DNA of 64,000 nt, taken from contig NZ_CP070978.1 in assembly GCF_018417535.1 (NCBI RefSeq), positions 1,178,001 to 1,242,000 of the forward strand, written 5' to 3'. This stretch comes from Burkholderia pyrrocinia. Lineage in GTDB: Bacteria; Pseudomonadota; Gammaproteobacteria; Burkholderiales; Burkholderiaceae. The notes beneath the pieces are model-generated. The model did not search any database. It saw only the letters and a list, made by a program, of their open reading frames with translations, and was not told where the DNA came from. Each line of letters begins with the position of its first letter. Within the stretch, counting starts at the first letter, position 1. Of this stretch, positions 37,839-47,122 are shown one piece after another. The translations under genes and the position numbers were made by a program.

Positions 37839-39374
37839 ATGTCCTCATCCTCCCATCGCGTGCCGAGGCACGCAGTCGCCGCGATCTGCGTTGCGCTCTC
37901 CGCTTCTCCCCATGCCGCCGAACTCACCCGGGACACCGGCGCGCCCGTCGGCGACAACCAGAATTCGCAGACGGCCGGCCCTGCCGGACCCGTGCTCCTG
38001 CAGGACTCCGCGCTCATCGAGAAACTGCAGCGCTTCGATCGCGAGCGCATTCCGGAACGTGTCGTGCATGCGCGCGGCACCGGCGCATTCGGCGAGTTCG
38101 TGCCGAGCGCCGACATCTCGGACCTGACGAAAGCGAAGGTCTTCACGCCGGGCACCCGCACGCCGGTGTTCGTGCGGTTCTCCACCGTGATGGGCTATCG
38201 CGGCTCGCCCGAACAGGCGCGCGATCCGCGCGGCTTCGCGGTGAAGTTCTATACGCAGCAGGGCAACTGGGACATGGTCGGCATCAACTGGCCCGTGTTC
38301 TTCATTCGCGACGGCATCAAGTTCCCCGACTTCGTCCACGCGAACAAGCCGAGCGCCGTGACCGGCGTGCAGGATCCGAACCTCGCATTCGATTTCTTCG
38401 CGAACACGCCCGAAGCGACCAACATGCTGACGATGCTGTACACGGATGCCGGCATGCCCGATTCGTATCGCCACATGGACGGATTTGCGGTGCATGCGTT
38501 CAAGTTCGTCAATGCGCACGGCGACGTGCACTACGTGAAGTTCCACTGGAAAAGCCAGCAAGGCGTGCACGGCCTGCGTCCGCAAGACATCGCCGCGTCG
38601 ATCGGGCGCGACTGGAACATGATGACGAACGACCTGTACGGCGCGCTGAAGCAAGGCGACTACCCGAAGTGGGATCTGTACGTGCAGGTGCTCGCGCCGA
38701 AGGACCTGAACCGCTTCGACTTCGATGCGCTGGACGACACGAAGGTCTGGACGGGTGTCCCTGAACGCAAGATCGGCACGATGACGCTGAACCGCGTGCC
38801 CGACAACTACTTCCAGTCGACCGAGGAATCGGCGTTCGCGCCGTCGCGACTCGTGCCGGGCATCGAACCGTCCGAAGACCGGATGCTGCAGGATCGCCTG
38901 TTCGCGTACGCCGACACGCAGATGTACCGGCTCGGCGCGAACTATATGGACCTGCCGATCAACCGGCCTGTCGTGCCGGTGGTCAACAACAACCAGGACG
39001 GCAAGATGAATGCCGGCGACCGCAAGGGCGAGGTGAACTACGAACCGTCGACGCTGCATGAACTCACGCAGGATCCGCAGTACAAGTCCGTACGCACGGT
39101 GCTCAGCGGAACGACGCAGCACGAAGCGATCCACCAGAAGCTGCTGTTCCGTCAGGCGGGCGAGTACTACCGCGGCCTGTCGCAGCAGGACAAGGACGAC
39201 CTGATCACCGCGCTGTCCGGCGATCTCGGCAAGGTGACGAACGCGCACAACCAGTACGCAATGCTGTCGTACTTCTACAAGGCCGATGCCGACTACGGCA
39301 CGCGTCTCGCGCAAGCCGTTCACGCGAACGTGCAGCAGGTGCAGTCGCTCGCGGCGAAGCTGAGCGAGAACTGA
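37839..39374 (+). CDS. katB: Periplasmic monofunctional haem catalase, KatB-like
   Basis: The 511-residue precursor has a short signal peptide ending near PHAAE (about residue 27). The distal His77 (VVHARGTGAFG), distal Asn150 (VGINWPVFF) and proximal haem ligand Tyr357 (RLFAYADTQMYRLG) are all present. The region FSTVMGYRGSPEQARDPRG departs slightly from the common VAGERGSADTxRD form. It breaks down hydrogen peroxide. AAGGAG precedes the start. The ankyrin lipoprotein gene follows 76 bases later, as in the peroxide-induced katB-ankB unit of Pseudomonas aeruginosa. Confidence 0.93.
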   Translation: MSSSSHRVPRHAVAAICVALSASPHAAELTRDTGAPVGDNQNSQTAGPAGPVLLQDSALIEKLQRFDRERIPERVVHARGTGAFGEFVPSADISDLTKAKVFTPGTRTPVFVRFSTVMGYRGSPEQARDPRGFAVKFYTQQGNWDMVGINWPVFFIRDGIKFPDFVHANKPSAVTGVQDPNLAFDFFANTPEATNMLTMLYTDAGMPDSYRHMDGFAVHAFKFVNAHGDVHYVKFHWKSQQGVHGLRPQDIAASIGRDWNMMTNDLYGALKQGDYPKWDLYVQVLAPKDLNRFDFDALDDTKVWTGVPERKIGTMTLNRVPDNYFQSTEESAFAPSRLVPGIEPSEDRMLQDRLFAYADTQMYRLGANYMDLPINRPVVPVVNNNQDGKMNAGDRKGEVNYEPSTLHELTQDPQYKSVRTVLSGTTQHEAIHQKLLFRQAGEYYRGLSQQDKDDLITALSGDLGKVTNAHNQYAMLSYFYKADADYGTRLAQAVHANVQQVQSLAAKLSEN

Positions 39375-39450
39375 TCCCGCGACTCCAGTCGCCGTCGACG
39401 TGCGGGTTGCGCCGCGCACGTCGACCTTACCTCTACATCAGGACATCCCC

Positions 39451-40062
39451 ATGCGATCAGAACGCCTGACACGCACGATCCGCGCGACCACAACGGCCCT
39501 GGCGCTGGCCGCGATCGCCGGCTGTGCGCACCTTCCCGACCAACCGGCGTATTCCAAAGCCGATCCCGCCGCGCTGCGCCGCTATGACGACGACTGGTTC
39601 GACGCTGCCCGCGTCGGACGCGTCGATATCCTGCGTGCCTTGCACGACGCCGGCTATCCCGTCGACGCCACCGACAGCCACGGTTATACGGCCGTGATAC
39701 TCGCGTCCTACGACGGCCAGCCCGCCGCACTCGACTACCTGCTGTCGGCCGGCGCAAACGCGTGCGCCGGCGATCGCCACGGCAACACGGCGCTCATGGG
39801 TGCCCTCTTCAAGAACGAACCCGACATCGCGCGGCGCCTGATCGACACGCGCTGCCCGATCGACCAGACGAACGGCGCCGGCGAAACCGCGCTGGGGTTC
39901 GCGACGCTGTTCAATCGCTTCGAACTGATTCCGCTGCTCGTCGCGCATGGCGCGAATCCGTACCATGTCGATCGGCGCGGCCAGTCGCTGCTGCAGCTCG
40001 CGCTGACGCACGACAACACCGAAGCCGAGGATGCGCTGCGACACGCAGGTGCCGGACAGTAG
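39451..40062 (+). CDS. ankB: Ankyrin-repeat lipoprotein, AnkB-like
   Basis: The 203-residue precursor has the lipobox AIAGC (Cys about 25) and four to five ankyrin repeats (for example DSHGYTAVILASYDGQPAAL, DRHGNTALMGALFKNEPDIA and GAGETALGFATLFNRFELIP). In Pseudomonas the homologous AnkB is needed for full KatB catalase activity in the periplasm. The lipid anchor here would keep it at the membrane beside the exported catalase. ATG 39451 follows CAGGACA. Confidence 0.85.
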   Translation: MRSERLTRTIRATTTALALAAIAGCAHLPDQPAYSKADPAALRRYDDDWFDAARVGRVDILRALHDAGYPVDATDSHGYTAVILASYDGQPAALDYLLSAGANACAGDRHGNTALMGALFKNEPDIARRLIDTRCPIDQTNGAGETALGFATLFNRFELIPLLVAHGANPYHVDRRGQSLLQLALTHDNTEAEDALRHAGAGQ

Positions 40063-40849
40063 CGCGGCACGCGTTGCCGGCAGGCAGATCGACCGGGCAC
40101 GGCTGATCGAAGTTGGCCGAGCGGCTGACCGCTTCCCACGCGGCTGCTTCGGCCACCTGGTGCTTCGAATATTCCTGCGCCATCGCGACCGAGCCGGTCA
40201 TTCGAGCACTTCCTCGATAACGCTCGACCCATTACAGGACGAATCGGAAATGATCGGCGAATCGCCTCCAGAATTACCTGCGAATGCGAACTCGAAAATT
40301 ACAAACTACTGCCGATCTTTTCAAAAACATTGCGCATATTCGATTTAATTTTGTTTCATATAATCAAAAAAAGTTTGACACTCCGCTTTCGTTCTTGATA
40401 CCGTCGGATGCAAGCAATCTGACGAATTGCCCACCACGCAATCGATTCCGCTCTACGTTTTTTCGCTTCCGCCGCACCGAAGTGCTCGCCGCCGGCTGTG
40501 TCGTTCGCGCGCCGGCGCATGCAACATCCCGATGCATCTCATTGGACGGCTGCCATCCGGCAGCGGGCCGAAGGATCGAATCAAATGAGCAGGACAACGA
40601 AGCTGTTGCTCTAGCAAGCCCGCTCGCGCCATGTCCGCGCGGCTGCCCCGCATCGCGGCGCAGCCCTTCCGTTACCGCGTTTTCCGTATTTCGCCCCCGG
40701 AGAGAAACCACCTTTCCGGATCGGGCGAAAGGCCCTGTCGCGTCCGCGCCATCCGCACGAGCGCGACAGAAAGCGGCGGCGCACGACCCGCGCCGCTGTC
40801 GACCGTTGTTGTTCGTGCCGTTCGATGTTCAACCGGAGGGGTAATTCAA
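40063..40849. other. 787-base non-coding region before the second S53 gene
   Basis: A strongly AT-rich island (about 40270-40400) interrupts the GC-rich DNA and holds a promoter-like pair (see 40375-40403). About 450 bases then lie between that promoter and the protease start. Frames in this leader have no family-like sequence, and no known riboswitch is recognised. Confidence 0.5.
40375..40403 (+). promoter_or_regulatory. Predicted promoter in the AT-rich island
   Basis: TTGACA (40375-40380) is a perfect -35. With a 17-base spacer the -10 would be ATACCG (40398-40403), a moderate match. If real, it gives the S53 message a leader of roughly 440 bases. Confidence 0.45.
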
Positions 40850-42682
40850 ATGAATCAGGTTGCAAACAAGAAACAAAAGCGCATTCGCATCGTCAAGCTC
40901 GCATTCGCCGCAGCAGCGGCCGCTTCGTTCGGCATGGCGACCGCTCACGCCGCACCGGCCGCAGGCTGGACGGAAACGCGCACCAAGGGCTTCCTGCCGC
41001 TCGTGCAGCAGAGCGAAGCCGGTGCGGCCGGAGCGCCTGCCGCGAGCACGGCCGCCGCCGCGGCTGCGGCAATCGAACTGGCACCCGGCGAATCGGTGGA
41101 CATCGTGCTCGGGCTGAACCTGCGCAACGAGGCGCAACTCGACCAGTACCTGCGCGACCTGCATACGCCCGGCTCGCCGCACTACCGGCAGTTCCTCACG
41201 CCGGCGCAGTTCGCCGCGCAGTATGCGCCGACCGACCAGCAGGTCGCGTCCGTCGTCGCGCATCTGCGCAAGGCTGGCTTCGTGAATATCGTGGTCGCGC
41301 CGAACCGGCTGCTGGTGTCCGCATCCGGCACCGCGGCGACCATCAAGTCCGCGTTCCGCACGACGCTCAAGCGCTTCACGCGCAACGGCCGCAGCGTCTA
41401 TGCGAATACCGACGCAGCGCAAGTGCCGAACGCGATCGGCGGCATCGTGGGCACCGTGCTCGGCCTGCAGAACGTCGAACTGATGCATACCGGCGCGGTC
41501 GGCAAGCCGCAAGGCAACACCAGCAACCTGACGATTCCGGCCGGCGCGTCGGCGGTGCCGCACAACCCGACCGAATTCTCGTCGATCTACGGCGGCGACG
41601 GCACGCCGACGGCCTCGCAAACCACGGTCGGCATCATCTCCGAAGGCGACCTGTCGCAGACGGTGAGCGACCTCAATACGTTCGCCGCGAACAACGGCCT
41701 CGGCACGATCACCAGCAGCATCGTGCAGACCGGCCCGGCCGGCAGTTCCTACACGGATACATCCGGCACCGTCGAGTGGAACCTCGACAGCCAGTCGATC
41801 GTCGGCGCCGCTGGCGGCAGCGTGAAGCAGGTCGTGTTCTACGCTGCGCCGTCGATGACGCTCACGGCGATCACGGCTGCGTACAACAAGGTGGTGACCG
41901 ACAACGTCGCGAAGGTGATCAACGTGTCGCTCGGCGTGTGCGAATCGTCCGCGTACAGCACCGGCTCGCAGGCGACCGACGACACCATCTTCAAGCAGGC
42001 GGTCGCGCAGGGGCAGACCTTCTCCGTATCCGCCGGCGACCATGGCGCGTACGAGTGCGCGAGCGGCACGCCATCGCGCTCGACCTACACGGTGAGCGAA
42101 CCGGCAACGTCGCCGTACGTGATCGCGGTGGGCGGCACGACGCTGTTCACCAACACGTCGACCAACGCGTACAACAGCGAGATCGTCTGGAACGATCCGA
42201 GCTGGCAGCCGGGCACCGTGTGGTCGACGGGCGGCGGATACAGCAAGTACGAGGCCGCGCCGTCGTGGCAATCGTCGAGCCTCACCGGGTCGACCAAGCG
42301 TGCGCTGCCGGACGTCGGCTTCGACGCCGACCTGCGCACCGGCGCGATCCTGGTGGTGAACGGCCAGACGTCCGACACGCTGTGGGGCTCGGGCTACCTG
42401 AACAACGAAGGCGGCACGAGCCTTGCCGCGCCGATCTTCACGGGCATCTGGGCGCGGCTGCAGTCGGCGAACAACAATGCGCTCGGGTTCCCCGCGTCGA
42501 GCATCTACAAGTACTTCCCGTCCAACGCGGCGCTGCTGCACGACGTCACGTCCGGCAACAACGGCAGCGGCACCTACGGCTACAACGCAAAGGCCGGCTG
42601 GGACGCGACGACGGGCTTCGGCAGCGTGAACATCTCGAAGCTGAACGCGTTCATCCAGAGCACATCGGATTTCGCGCGCTGA
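40850..42682 (+). CDS. Secreted S53 (sedolisin) serine protease, second copy
   Basis: The 610-residue precursor starts at ATG 40850 after GGAGGGG. It has a basic-then-hydrophobic signal peptide ending near AHAAP (residue about 37). The pro-domain and catalytic domain follow the order of the 5071-6810 protease. Catalytic residues are Glu309 and Asp313 (VEWNLDSQS), Asp397 (SVSAGDHG) and Ser524 (GGTSLAAP). The C-terminal calcium region is DVTSGNNG...GWDATTGFG. The two paralogues are clearly alike along their length but have diverged. A longer frame upstream has no signal peptide and is rejected. Confidence 0.93.
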   Translation: MNQVANKKQKRIRIVKLAFAAAAAASFGMATAHAAPAAGWTETRTKGFLPLVQQSEAGAAGAPAASTAAAAAAAIELAPGESVDIVLGLNLRNEAQLDQYLRDLHTPGSPHYRQFLTPAQFAAQYAPTDQQVASVVAHLRKAGFVNIVVAPNRLLVSASGTAATIKSAFRTTLKRFTRNGRSVYANTDAAQVPNAIGGIVGTVLGLQNVELMHTGAVGKPQGNTSNLTIPAGASAVPHNPTEFSSIYGGDGTPTASQTTVGIISEGDLSQTVSDLNTFAANNGLGTITSSIVQTGPAGSSYTDTSGTVEWNLDSQSIVGAAGGSVKQVVFYAAPSMTLTAITAAYNKVVTDNVAKVINVSLGVCESSAYSTGSQATDDTIFKQAVAQGQTFSVSAGDHGAYECASGTPSRSTYTVSEPATSPYVIAVGGTTLFTNTSTNAYNSEIVWNDPSWQPGTVWSTGGGYSKYEAAPSWQSSSLTGSTKRALPDVGFDADLRTGAILVVNGQTSDTLWGSGYLNNEGGTSLAAPIFTGIWARLQSANNNALGFPASSIYKYFPSNAALLHDVTSGNNGSGTYGYNAKAGWDATTGFGSVNISKLNAFIQSTSDFAR

Positions 42683-42753
42683 TGGATCGATGACCGACGC
42701 GGTTCCGGGTACGCGCCGTTTCGCGCGCCCGGAACCGCGTGCAACTGCGTAAA

Positions 42754-42789
42754 AAAACCCGCGAGGGCTGCGAAGCCCTCGCGGGTTTT
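42754..42789. terminator. Intrinsic terminator after the second S53 gene
   Basis: AAAACCCGCGAGGGCT and its perfect complement enclose a GCGA loop, 71 bases past the stop. T-runs lie on both strands (four on plus, seven on minus), so it is probably bidirectional. Confidence 0.9.
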
Positions 42790-43099
42790 CTGCATTCCGC
42801 GGGCGGCGCAACGACGCGACCGCGCCGCATCCGCACCGCGCGGAGTCGCATCCGCCGCACGAGTCGCGCGAACACCGCCTGGAGTGAAACGGCCGGCGGC
42901 CGTTTCCGGCGGCACCTCCTGATCGGCCGGAACTGAAAGGAACCGCACGACGACAGCGCTGCACTCGCGCTGTCGGCCACTGAAGCAGTGGTCCCACTGC
43001 CATGCGGACATCGCACGGCCTGCAACGCCGCAAGCGTCGGGTATTGCGGGCTCCGCGCGCCGCCGTTTTCTGCGAAGCCTCCCGGTCTTGCCGCGGAAC
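42790..43099. other. Intergenic region, nothing recognised
   Basis: About 310 bases between the terminator and the stop of the minus-strand flavin split-barrel gene. Frames here are arginine-rich shadows. Confidence 0.4.
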
Positions 43100-43756
43100 T
43101 CAATCGGCCCAGTTCCGGACGTAATTCGGCACGGGCACGCTGCCGTTTCCGTCGGCATGAATCGGCGTACCGCGCGTCGTCTTCAGCGGCAGGATTCCCG
43201 CCCACACGGCGAGCGCAAGATCTTCCTCCTTGTCGGAAGGAAGCGAATCGCTGACTTTCACGGCCGCCTCCGCAAGAGAAATCCGCAGCACGCTGGTTGC
43301 GTTGATTTCCTTCGAATTGCCCGGTCGCGCTTCATGCTTGCGGCCCACGGCGATCTTGTCCATCAAGGCATCCAGCGCCGCGAGTTTTTCCGCGCCGCCG
43401 GCAACCACGTCGAACTGCCCGTAGATCACCGCCGATCGATAATTCATCGAATGACTGAAGGCCGACTTGGCCAGCACGAGCCCATCCAGCAGCGTAATCG
43501 CCACGGACGCCTGCGCGCCCGCAGACAGCGCCTTGATCATCCGGCTTCCGTTGGACCCGTGGATATAGAGATCATCGCCCCTTCTCCAGTGCGCGGTCGG
43601 GATGCAGTGCGTGTCCTGTCCGTCGCTGAACGCGACGTGACAAACGTACGCATCGTCCACGATGCGGTGGAGCATCGTGCGATCGCGATTCGCCAGTTCA
43701 GGCAGGCGGCGAATGGTGGTACGGGACGTGGGAGAGACGAGGGTTTGGTCGTTCAT
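43100..43756 (-). CDS. Pyridoxamine 5'-phosphate oxidase-family FMN-binding protein
   Basis: The 218-residue cytosolic protein has a split-barrel flavin fold: DDAYVCHVAFSDGQDTHCIP, YIHGSNGSRMIKAL, VAITLLDGLVLAKS and MNYRSAVIYG. The group includes nitroimidazole-resistance-like and other flavoproteins, so true PNPOx activity is not implied. ATG 43756 follows AGGA; the track of 12 codons upstream lacks support. It is divergent from a MocR regulator, a common arrangement for this protein family. Confidence 0.87.
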   Translation of the reverse strand: MNDQTLVSPTSRTTIRRLPELANRDRTMLHRIVDDAYVCHVAFSDGQDTHCIPTAHWRRGDDLYIHGSNGSRMIKALSAGAQASVAITLLDGLVLAKSAFSHSMNYRSAVIYGQFDVVAGGAEKLAALDALMDKIAVGRKHEARPGNSKEINATSVLRISLAEAAVKVSDSLPSDKEEDLALAVWAGILPLKTTRGTPIHADGNGSVPVPNYVRNWAD

Positions 43757-44082
43757 GTTCGTTTTCCTGTTCGCGCGCCACCTGGCGCGCATCGATCGGC
43801 CCGCGTTTCGGCAACACGCGGATATCCGATCGAATATATCTATGTACTACGAAATGAATAAAAATCGAAATCACGCGATATCGACGCGTGATCGACCGGT
43901 CGTTCGACTCATCGACAGTCGCTCGCCAAATCGATCAAAATACGCGATTGCAACGATCGCCCGAGTACCGGCCATCCGCTGCGAATCGCCCGGCACTGGC
44001 CTGCACCGCGAGAACGTGAACAATACGATGTGCGTTGATTCTTAAAAAGAACCAGCCCAAGGAAAAATTCTGGAACCAGCCT
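43757..44082. promoter_or_regulatory. AT-rich divergent control region with an 8-bp inverted repeat
   Basis: ATCACGCG (43870-43877) and CGCGTGAT (43885-43892) are perfect inverted arms with a 7-base spacer, between the flavin protein gene and the MocR gene. The surrounding DNA is notably AT-rich. This is a candidate MocR site. Confidence 0.5.
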
Positions 44083-45549
44083 ATGGATCTCGCGCTGCTC
44101 GTCTCATCGCTTTCCGGACAGGACGGCACGACAAGACACAGCCAGCAGGAAGCCCTGTACCGGAGCCTGCGCAACATGCTGCTGGACGGGCACATCCCGC
44201 CCGGCACGCGGCTCGTGTCGACGCGCATGCTCGCGGCGGAGCTGGGCATCGCGCGCAACTCCGCGGTCTATGCGTACGAGCGTCTTGCCGAAGAAGGCTT
44301 CGTGGCGGCCACGCGCAACGGCACGATCACGCTGTGGGACGGCTGCGGCCGTTCGAGCACCGGGAATGACGACAGCCCGGCCCCGGTTCACCTGTCCGAG
44401 CGCGTGCACGGCCTGGAGAATGCCCATCCCGAGCCCGAACGCATGCTGCCGTTCGTCCCCGGCCTGCCGTCGCTCGACGAATTCCCCGTTGCCCAGTGGC
44501 GCCGTTGCATCGAGCGCGCGTGGAAAGCCGTCAAGCCCGCCCAGCTCGCGTATGGCCCGGTCGAAGGGCTGCCTGAATTGCGGCGCGCCGTGGCCGCCTA
44601 CATCCGGGTCTCGCGAGGCGTACGCTGCGAGACCGGCCAGGTCTTCATCACCGACGGCACGCAAAGCAGCCTCGAGCTGTGCGCGCGCATGCTGGCGAAT
44701 CCCGGCGAATTCGGCTGGCTCGAAAACCCCTGCTATAACGGCGCCAGGACAGCATTCCGCTCAACCGGCCTGAATATCGTGCCGATCGAGGTCGACCACG
44801 AAGGCATGGCGCCGACCGACGAACAGTGGCGCGACAAGCCGCCCCGGCTGATCTATACGACGCCGTCGCATCAATACCCGCTCGGCGCGCTAATGAGCCC
44901 GCGGCGGCGCGCGGCGCTCGTCGAGCATGCGCGTGCATGCGGTGCGTGGATCATCGAGGACGACTACGACAGCGAGTTCCGCCATGGCGGCCAGCCGCTC
45001 CCGGCGATCCAGGGCATGGATGCCGACGCGCCGGTCTGCTATCTCGGCACGTTCAGCAAGACGATGTTTCCCGCGCTCCGGCTCGGCTTCATGGTGGTGC
45101 CGCCGGTCCTGGTCGACCGCTTCACCAGGACGCTGCGCGAACTCGTCCATCGCGGCCATTCGGCCGATCAGCTGGCGATGGCCGAATTCATCGACACCGG
45201 CCTCTTTGCGCGGCACCTGCGCCGGATGAGGACGCTGTACGCGGAGCGGCGCAGCAGCCTCGAAGCGGCACTCGCCCGCCACCTCGGCACATCGTTGAGC
45301 GTTCGGGAAAGCCCGGGCGGCATGCATCTGTCGGCGGATCTCGCGCTGCCGCTGCACGACACCGAAGTTGCGCGCGCCGCGTCCGCGCATGGCCTGCTGC
45401 TTCAGCCGCTGAGCAGCTACGGCGTCGGCGACGGCCGCCGGTACAACGGCTTCGTGCTCGGATATTCCGGGCTAAGCGATGCGACGATCGAAACGGCAAC
45501 GCGGCAGTTCGCGGACGTCATCGAAAGGCACAGCCGCACGCGGAGCTGA
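44083..45549 (+). CDS. MocR/PdxR-type transcription regulator
   Basis: The 488-residue protein has an N-terminal GntR winged helix (about 20-85: LYRSLRNMLLDGHIPPGTRL, RMLAAELGIARNSAVYAYE). An aminotransferase-like domain has the PLP Lys326 in TFSKTMFPA and EDDYDSEFRHGG. It should bind PLP or an amine adduct and control its divergent neighbour, a PNPOx-family flavoprotein. ATG 44083 is chosen over an in-frame TTG 16 codons upstream. It is similar in design to the 13264-14787 regulator but clearly distinct. Confidence 0.88.
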   Translation: MDLALLVSSLSGQDGTTRHSQQEALYRSLRNMLLDGHIPPGTRLVSTRMLAAELGIARNSAVYAYERLAEEGFVAATRNGTITLWDGCGRSSTGNDDSPAPVHLSERVHGLENAHPEPERMLPFVPGLPSLDEFPVAQWRRCIERAWKAVKPAQLAYGPVEGLPELRRAVAAYIRVSRGVRCETGQVFITDGTQSSLELCARMLANPGEFGWLENPCYNGARTAFRSTGLNIVPIEVDHEGMAPTDEQWRDKPPRLIYTTPSHQYPLGALMSPRRRAALVEHARACGAWIIEDDYDSEFRHGGQPLPAIQGMDADAPVCYLGTFSKTMFPALRLGFMVVPPVLVDRFTRTLRELVHRGHSADQLAMAEFIDTGLFARHLRRMRTLYAERRSSLEAALARHLGTSLSVRESPGGMHLSADLALPLHDTEVARAASAHGLLLQPLSSYGVGDGRRYNGFVLGYSGLSDATIETATRQFADVIERHSRTRS

Positions 45550-45571
45550 GCGCCGTACGACGCATCGTCGC

Positions 45572-47122
45572 TCATAGTTGCGATTCGATCGGAAACAGCC
45601 CGAGAAACCAGACTTCCATCCGGCGCGCAGCCGAAACTTCCGGTTCATGGTCGAGTTCGGTGACCTTCCCACCCGAATCGGTCTGAACCCACTTGAGCTG
45701 CCCTTTCCCCGCCGGATCGGTCCTCGGCTCGACACGCCACGCGATCCGATCGAGTCGGGATTCCAGATCGTCTGCAACCTGCGACGCAATTGCCGGACTT
45801 TCGCAGTAAACGCCGATCTCCGTATTGAGGTTCAGCGAGCGCGGATCGAGGTTCATCGACCCGATGAAAATGCGCTTGTGGTCGAACACGTAGGTCTTCG
45901 CATGCAGCGACGCGCGCGACGATCCGATGATGACCTGCTTCGAAATGCTCTTGTCGCCCGATGGCCGCCGTTCGTAAAGCCGCACGCCGGCCGCTACGAG
46001 ATCGCTTCGGTAGCGCCGGTAGCCGGCATGCACGGCCGCCACGTCGGTCGACGCGAGCGAATTGGTCAGCACCGTCACGCGCACACCGCGCGCCGAGAGC
46101 GCGCGCAGCCGCTCGACGGCGTCCTTGCCCGGCACGAAATACGGCGACACGATCAGCAGGTCGTGTTCGGGCTGCAATGCGAGCGCGCGCAATTGCGGCA
46201 TCAGGTGCCCGTCGCTGTCCTTCGGCGAATGCGCGATCTTCGACGGGTCGTCGTACAGTACCGTCGCGTGCCCCCACGACAGTTCCGTGCCCTGCCCATG
46301 AACGATCCGGTCGAGCCGTCGCCTCGCTTCGAGCACGTACGGATTGTCCTCCATCGCCCTCAGGTAGTCGCGCAACCGCTCACGCTCGCGATCCAGCCCG
46401 CCCGGCGCCGCGTCGTGCCCGACCAGCGCGTCGATCGGATACGCATACGGGAAATTCCAGAACGTATCGAATTCCGTCGAGATGTCCTTCACGACGGGAC
46501 CGTGGACGACGACATCGAGATCGCCGAACTCCAGCATCGACGATGCGCCGAAGTATTCGTCACCGATATTGCGGCCGCCGACGATCGCCGCCTGGTTGTC
46601 CGCGATCATCGCCTTGTTGTGCATGCGCCGGTTGACGCGCGAGAACTCGAACACCGTGCCGATCTTCTTGAACCGGCGCGTAGCGACCGGATTGAACAGC
46701 CGGATCTCGATGTTCGGATGCGAGCTGATCTCGAGCAGCTTGCGGTCGTCCGCGTTCGTGCCGAGATCGTCGAGCAGTGCGCGGACGCGGACGCCGCGAT
46801 CGGCCGCGCGAATGATCGCGTCGGCCAGCTCATGCCCGGTCAGGTCGTCGTGCCAGATGTAGTACTGAAGGTCCAGCGAACGGTCCGCGCGATCGGCGAG
46901 CAGCACGCGCGCATCCAGCGCATCGACCGGATCGGTCAGCAGATGAAACGCGTCCTGCCCCGGATGCATGCCGGCCTGCTGGCGGAACGCGACGCCCAGC
47001 CGCGTGTTTTCCGTGTCGGCGAACGCATGCGTCGGCGCGCGGTCGGCCTGCGGTGGCAGGCTGGCGCACGCAACGAGCGCCAGCAACGAAAGAATCGCAC
47101 CCCACGAACGCAGCATGATCAT
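45572..47122 (-). CDS. Phospholipase D-family lipoprotein (cardiolipin synthase-like)
   Basis: The 516-residue precursor has a lipobox LVAC (Cys19). It has two HKD motifs: His168/Lys170/Asp175 (RMHNKAMIADN) and His407/Lys409/Asp414 (SLHAKTYVFDH). Each is followed by a G(G/S)xN element (GGRN, GSMN). Two-HKD proteins transfer or hydrolyse phosphatidyl groups. The lipid anchor places it in the periplasm or outer membrane, unlike cytosolic cardiolipin synthases with membrane helices. ATG 47122 or ATG 47116 are both possible starts. It converges with the MocR gene. Confidence 0.88.
   Translation of the reverse strand: MIMLRSWGAILSLLALVACASLPPQADRAPTHAFADTENTRLGVAFRQQAGMHPGQDAFHLLTDPVDALDARVLLADRADRSLDLQYYIWHDDLTGHELADAIIRAADRGVRVRALLDDLGTNADDRKLLEISSHPNIEIRLFNPVATRRFKKIGTVFEFSRVNRRMHNKAMIADNQAAIVGGRNIGDEYFGASSMLEFGDLDVVVHGPVVKDISTEFDTFWNFPYAYPIDALVGHDAAPGGLDRERERLRDYLRAMEDNPYVLEARRRLDRIVHGQGTELSWGHATVLYDDPSKIAHSPKDSDGHLMPQLRALALQPEHDLLIVSPYFVPGKDAVERLRALSARGVRVTVLTNSLASTDVAAVHAGYRRYRSDLVAAGVRLYERRPSGDKSISKQVIIGSSRASLHAKTYVFDHKRIFIGSMNLDPRSLNLNTEIGVYCESPAIASQVADDLESRLDRIAWRVEPRTDPAGKGQLKWVQTDSGGKVTELDHEPEVSAARRMEVWFLGLFPIESQL

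Noticed and set aside
40400..40849. Riboswitch in the leader of the second S53 gene
   Set aside because: No recognisable core of any known class; hairpins are expected by chance at this GC content.
40829..43033. 734-codon minus-strand frame opposite the second S53 protease
   Set aside because: Arginine-rich shadow without motifs or ribosome-binding site.
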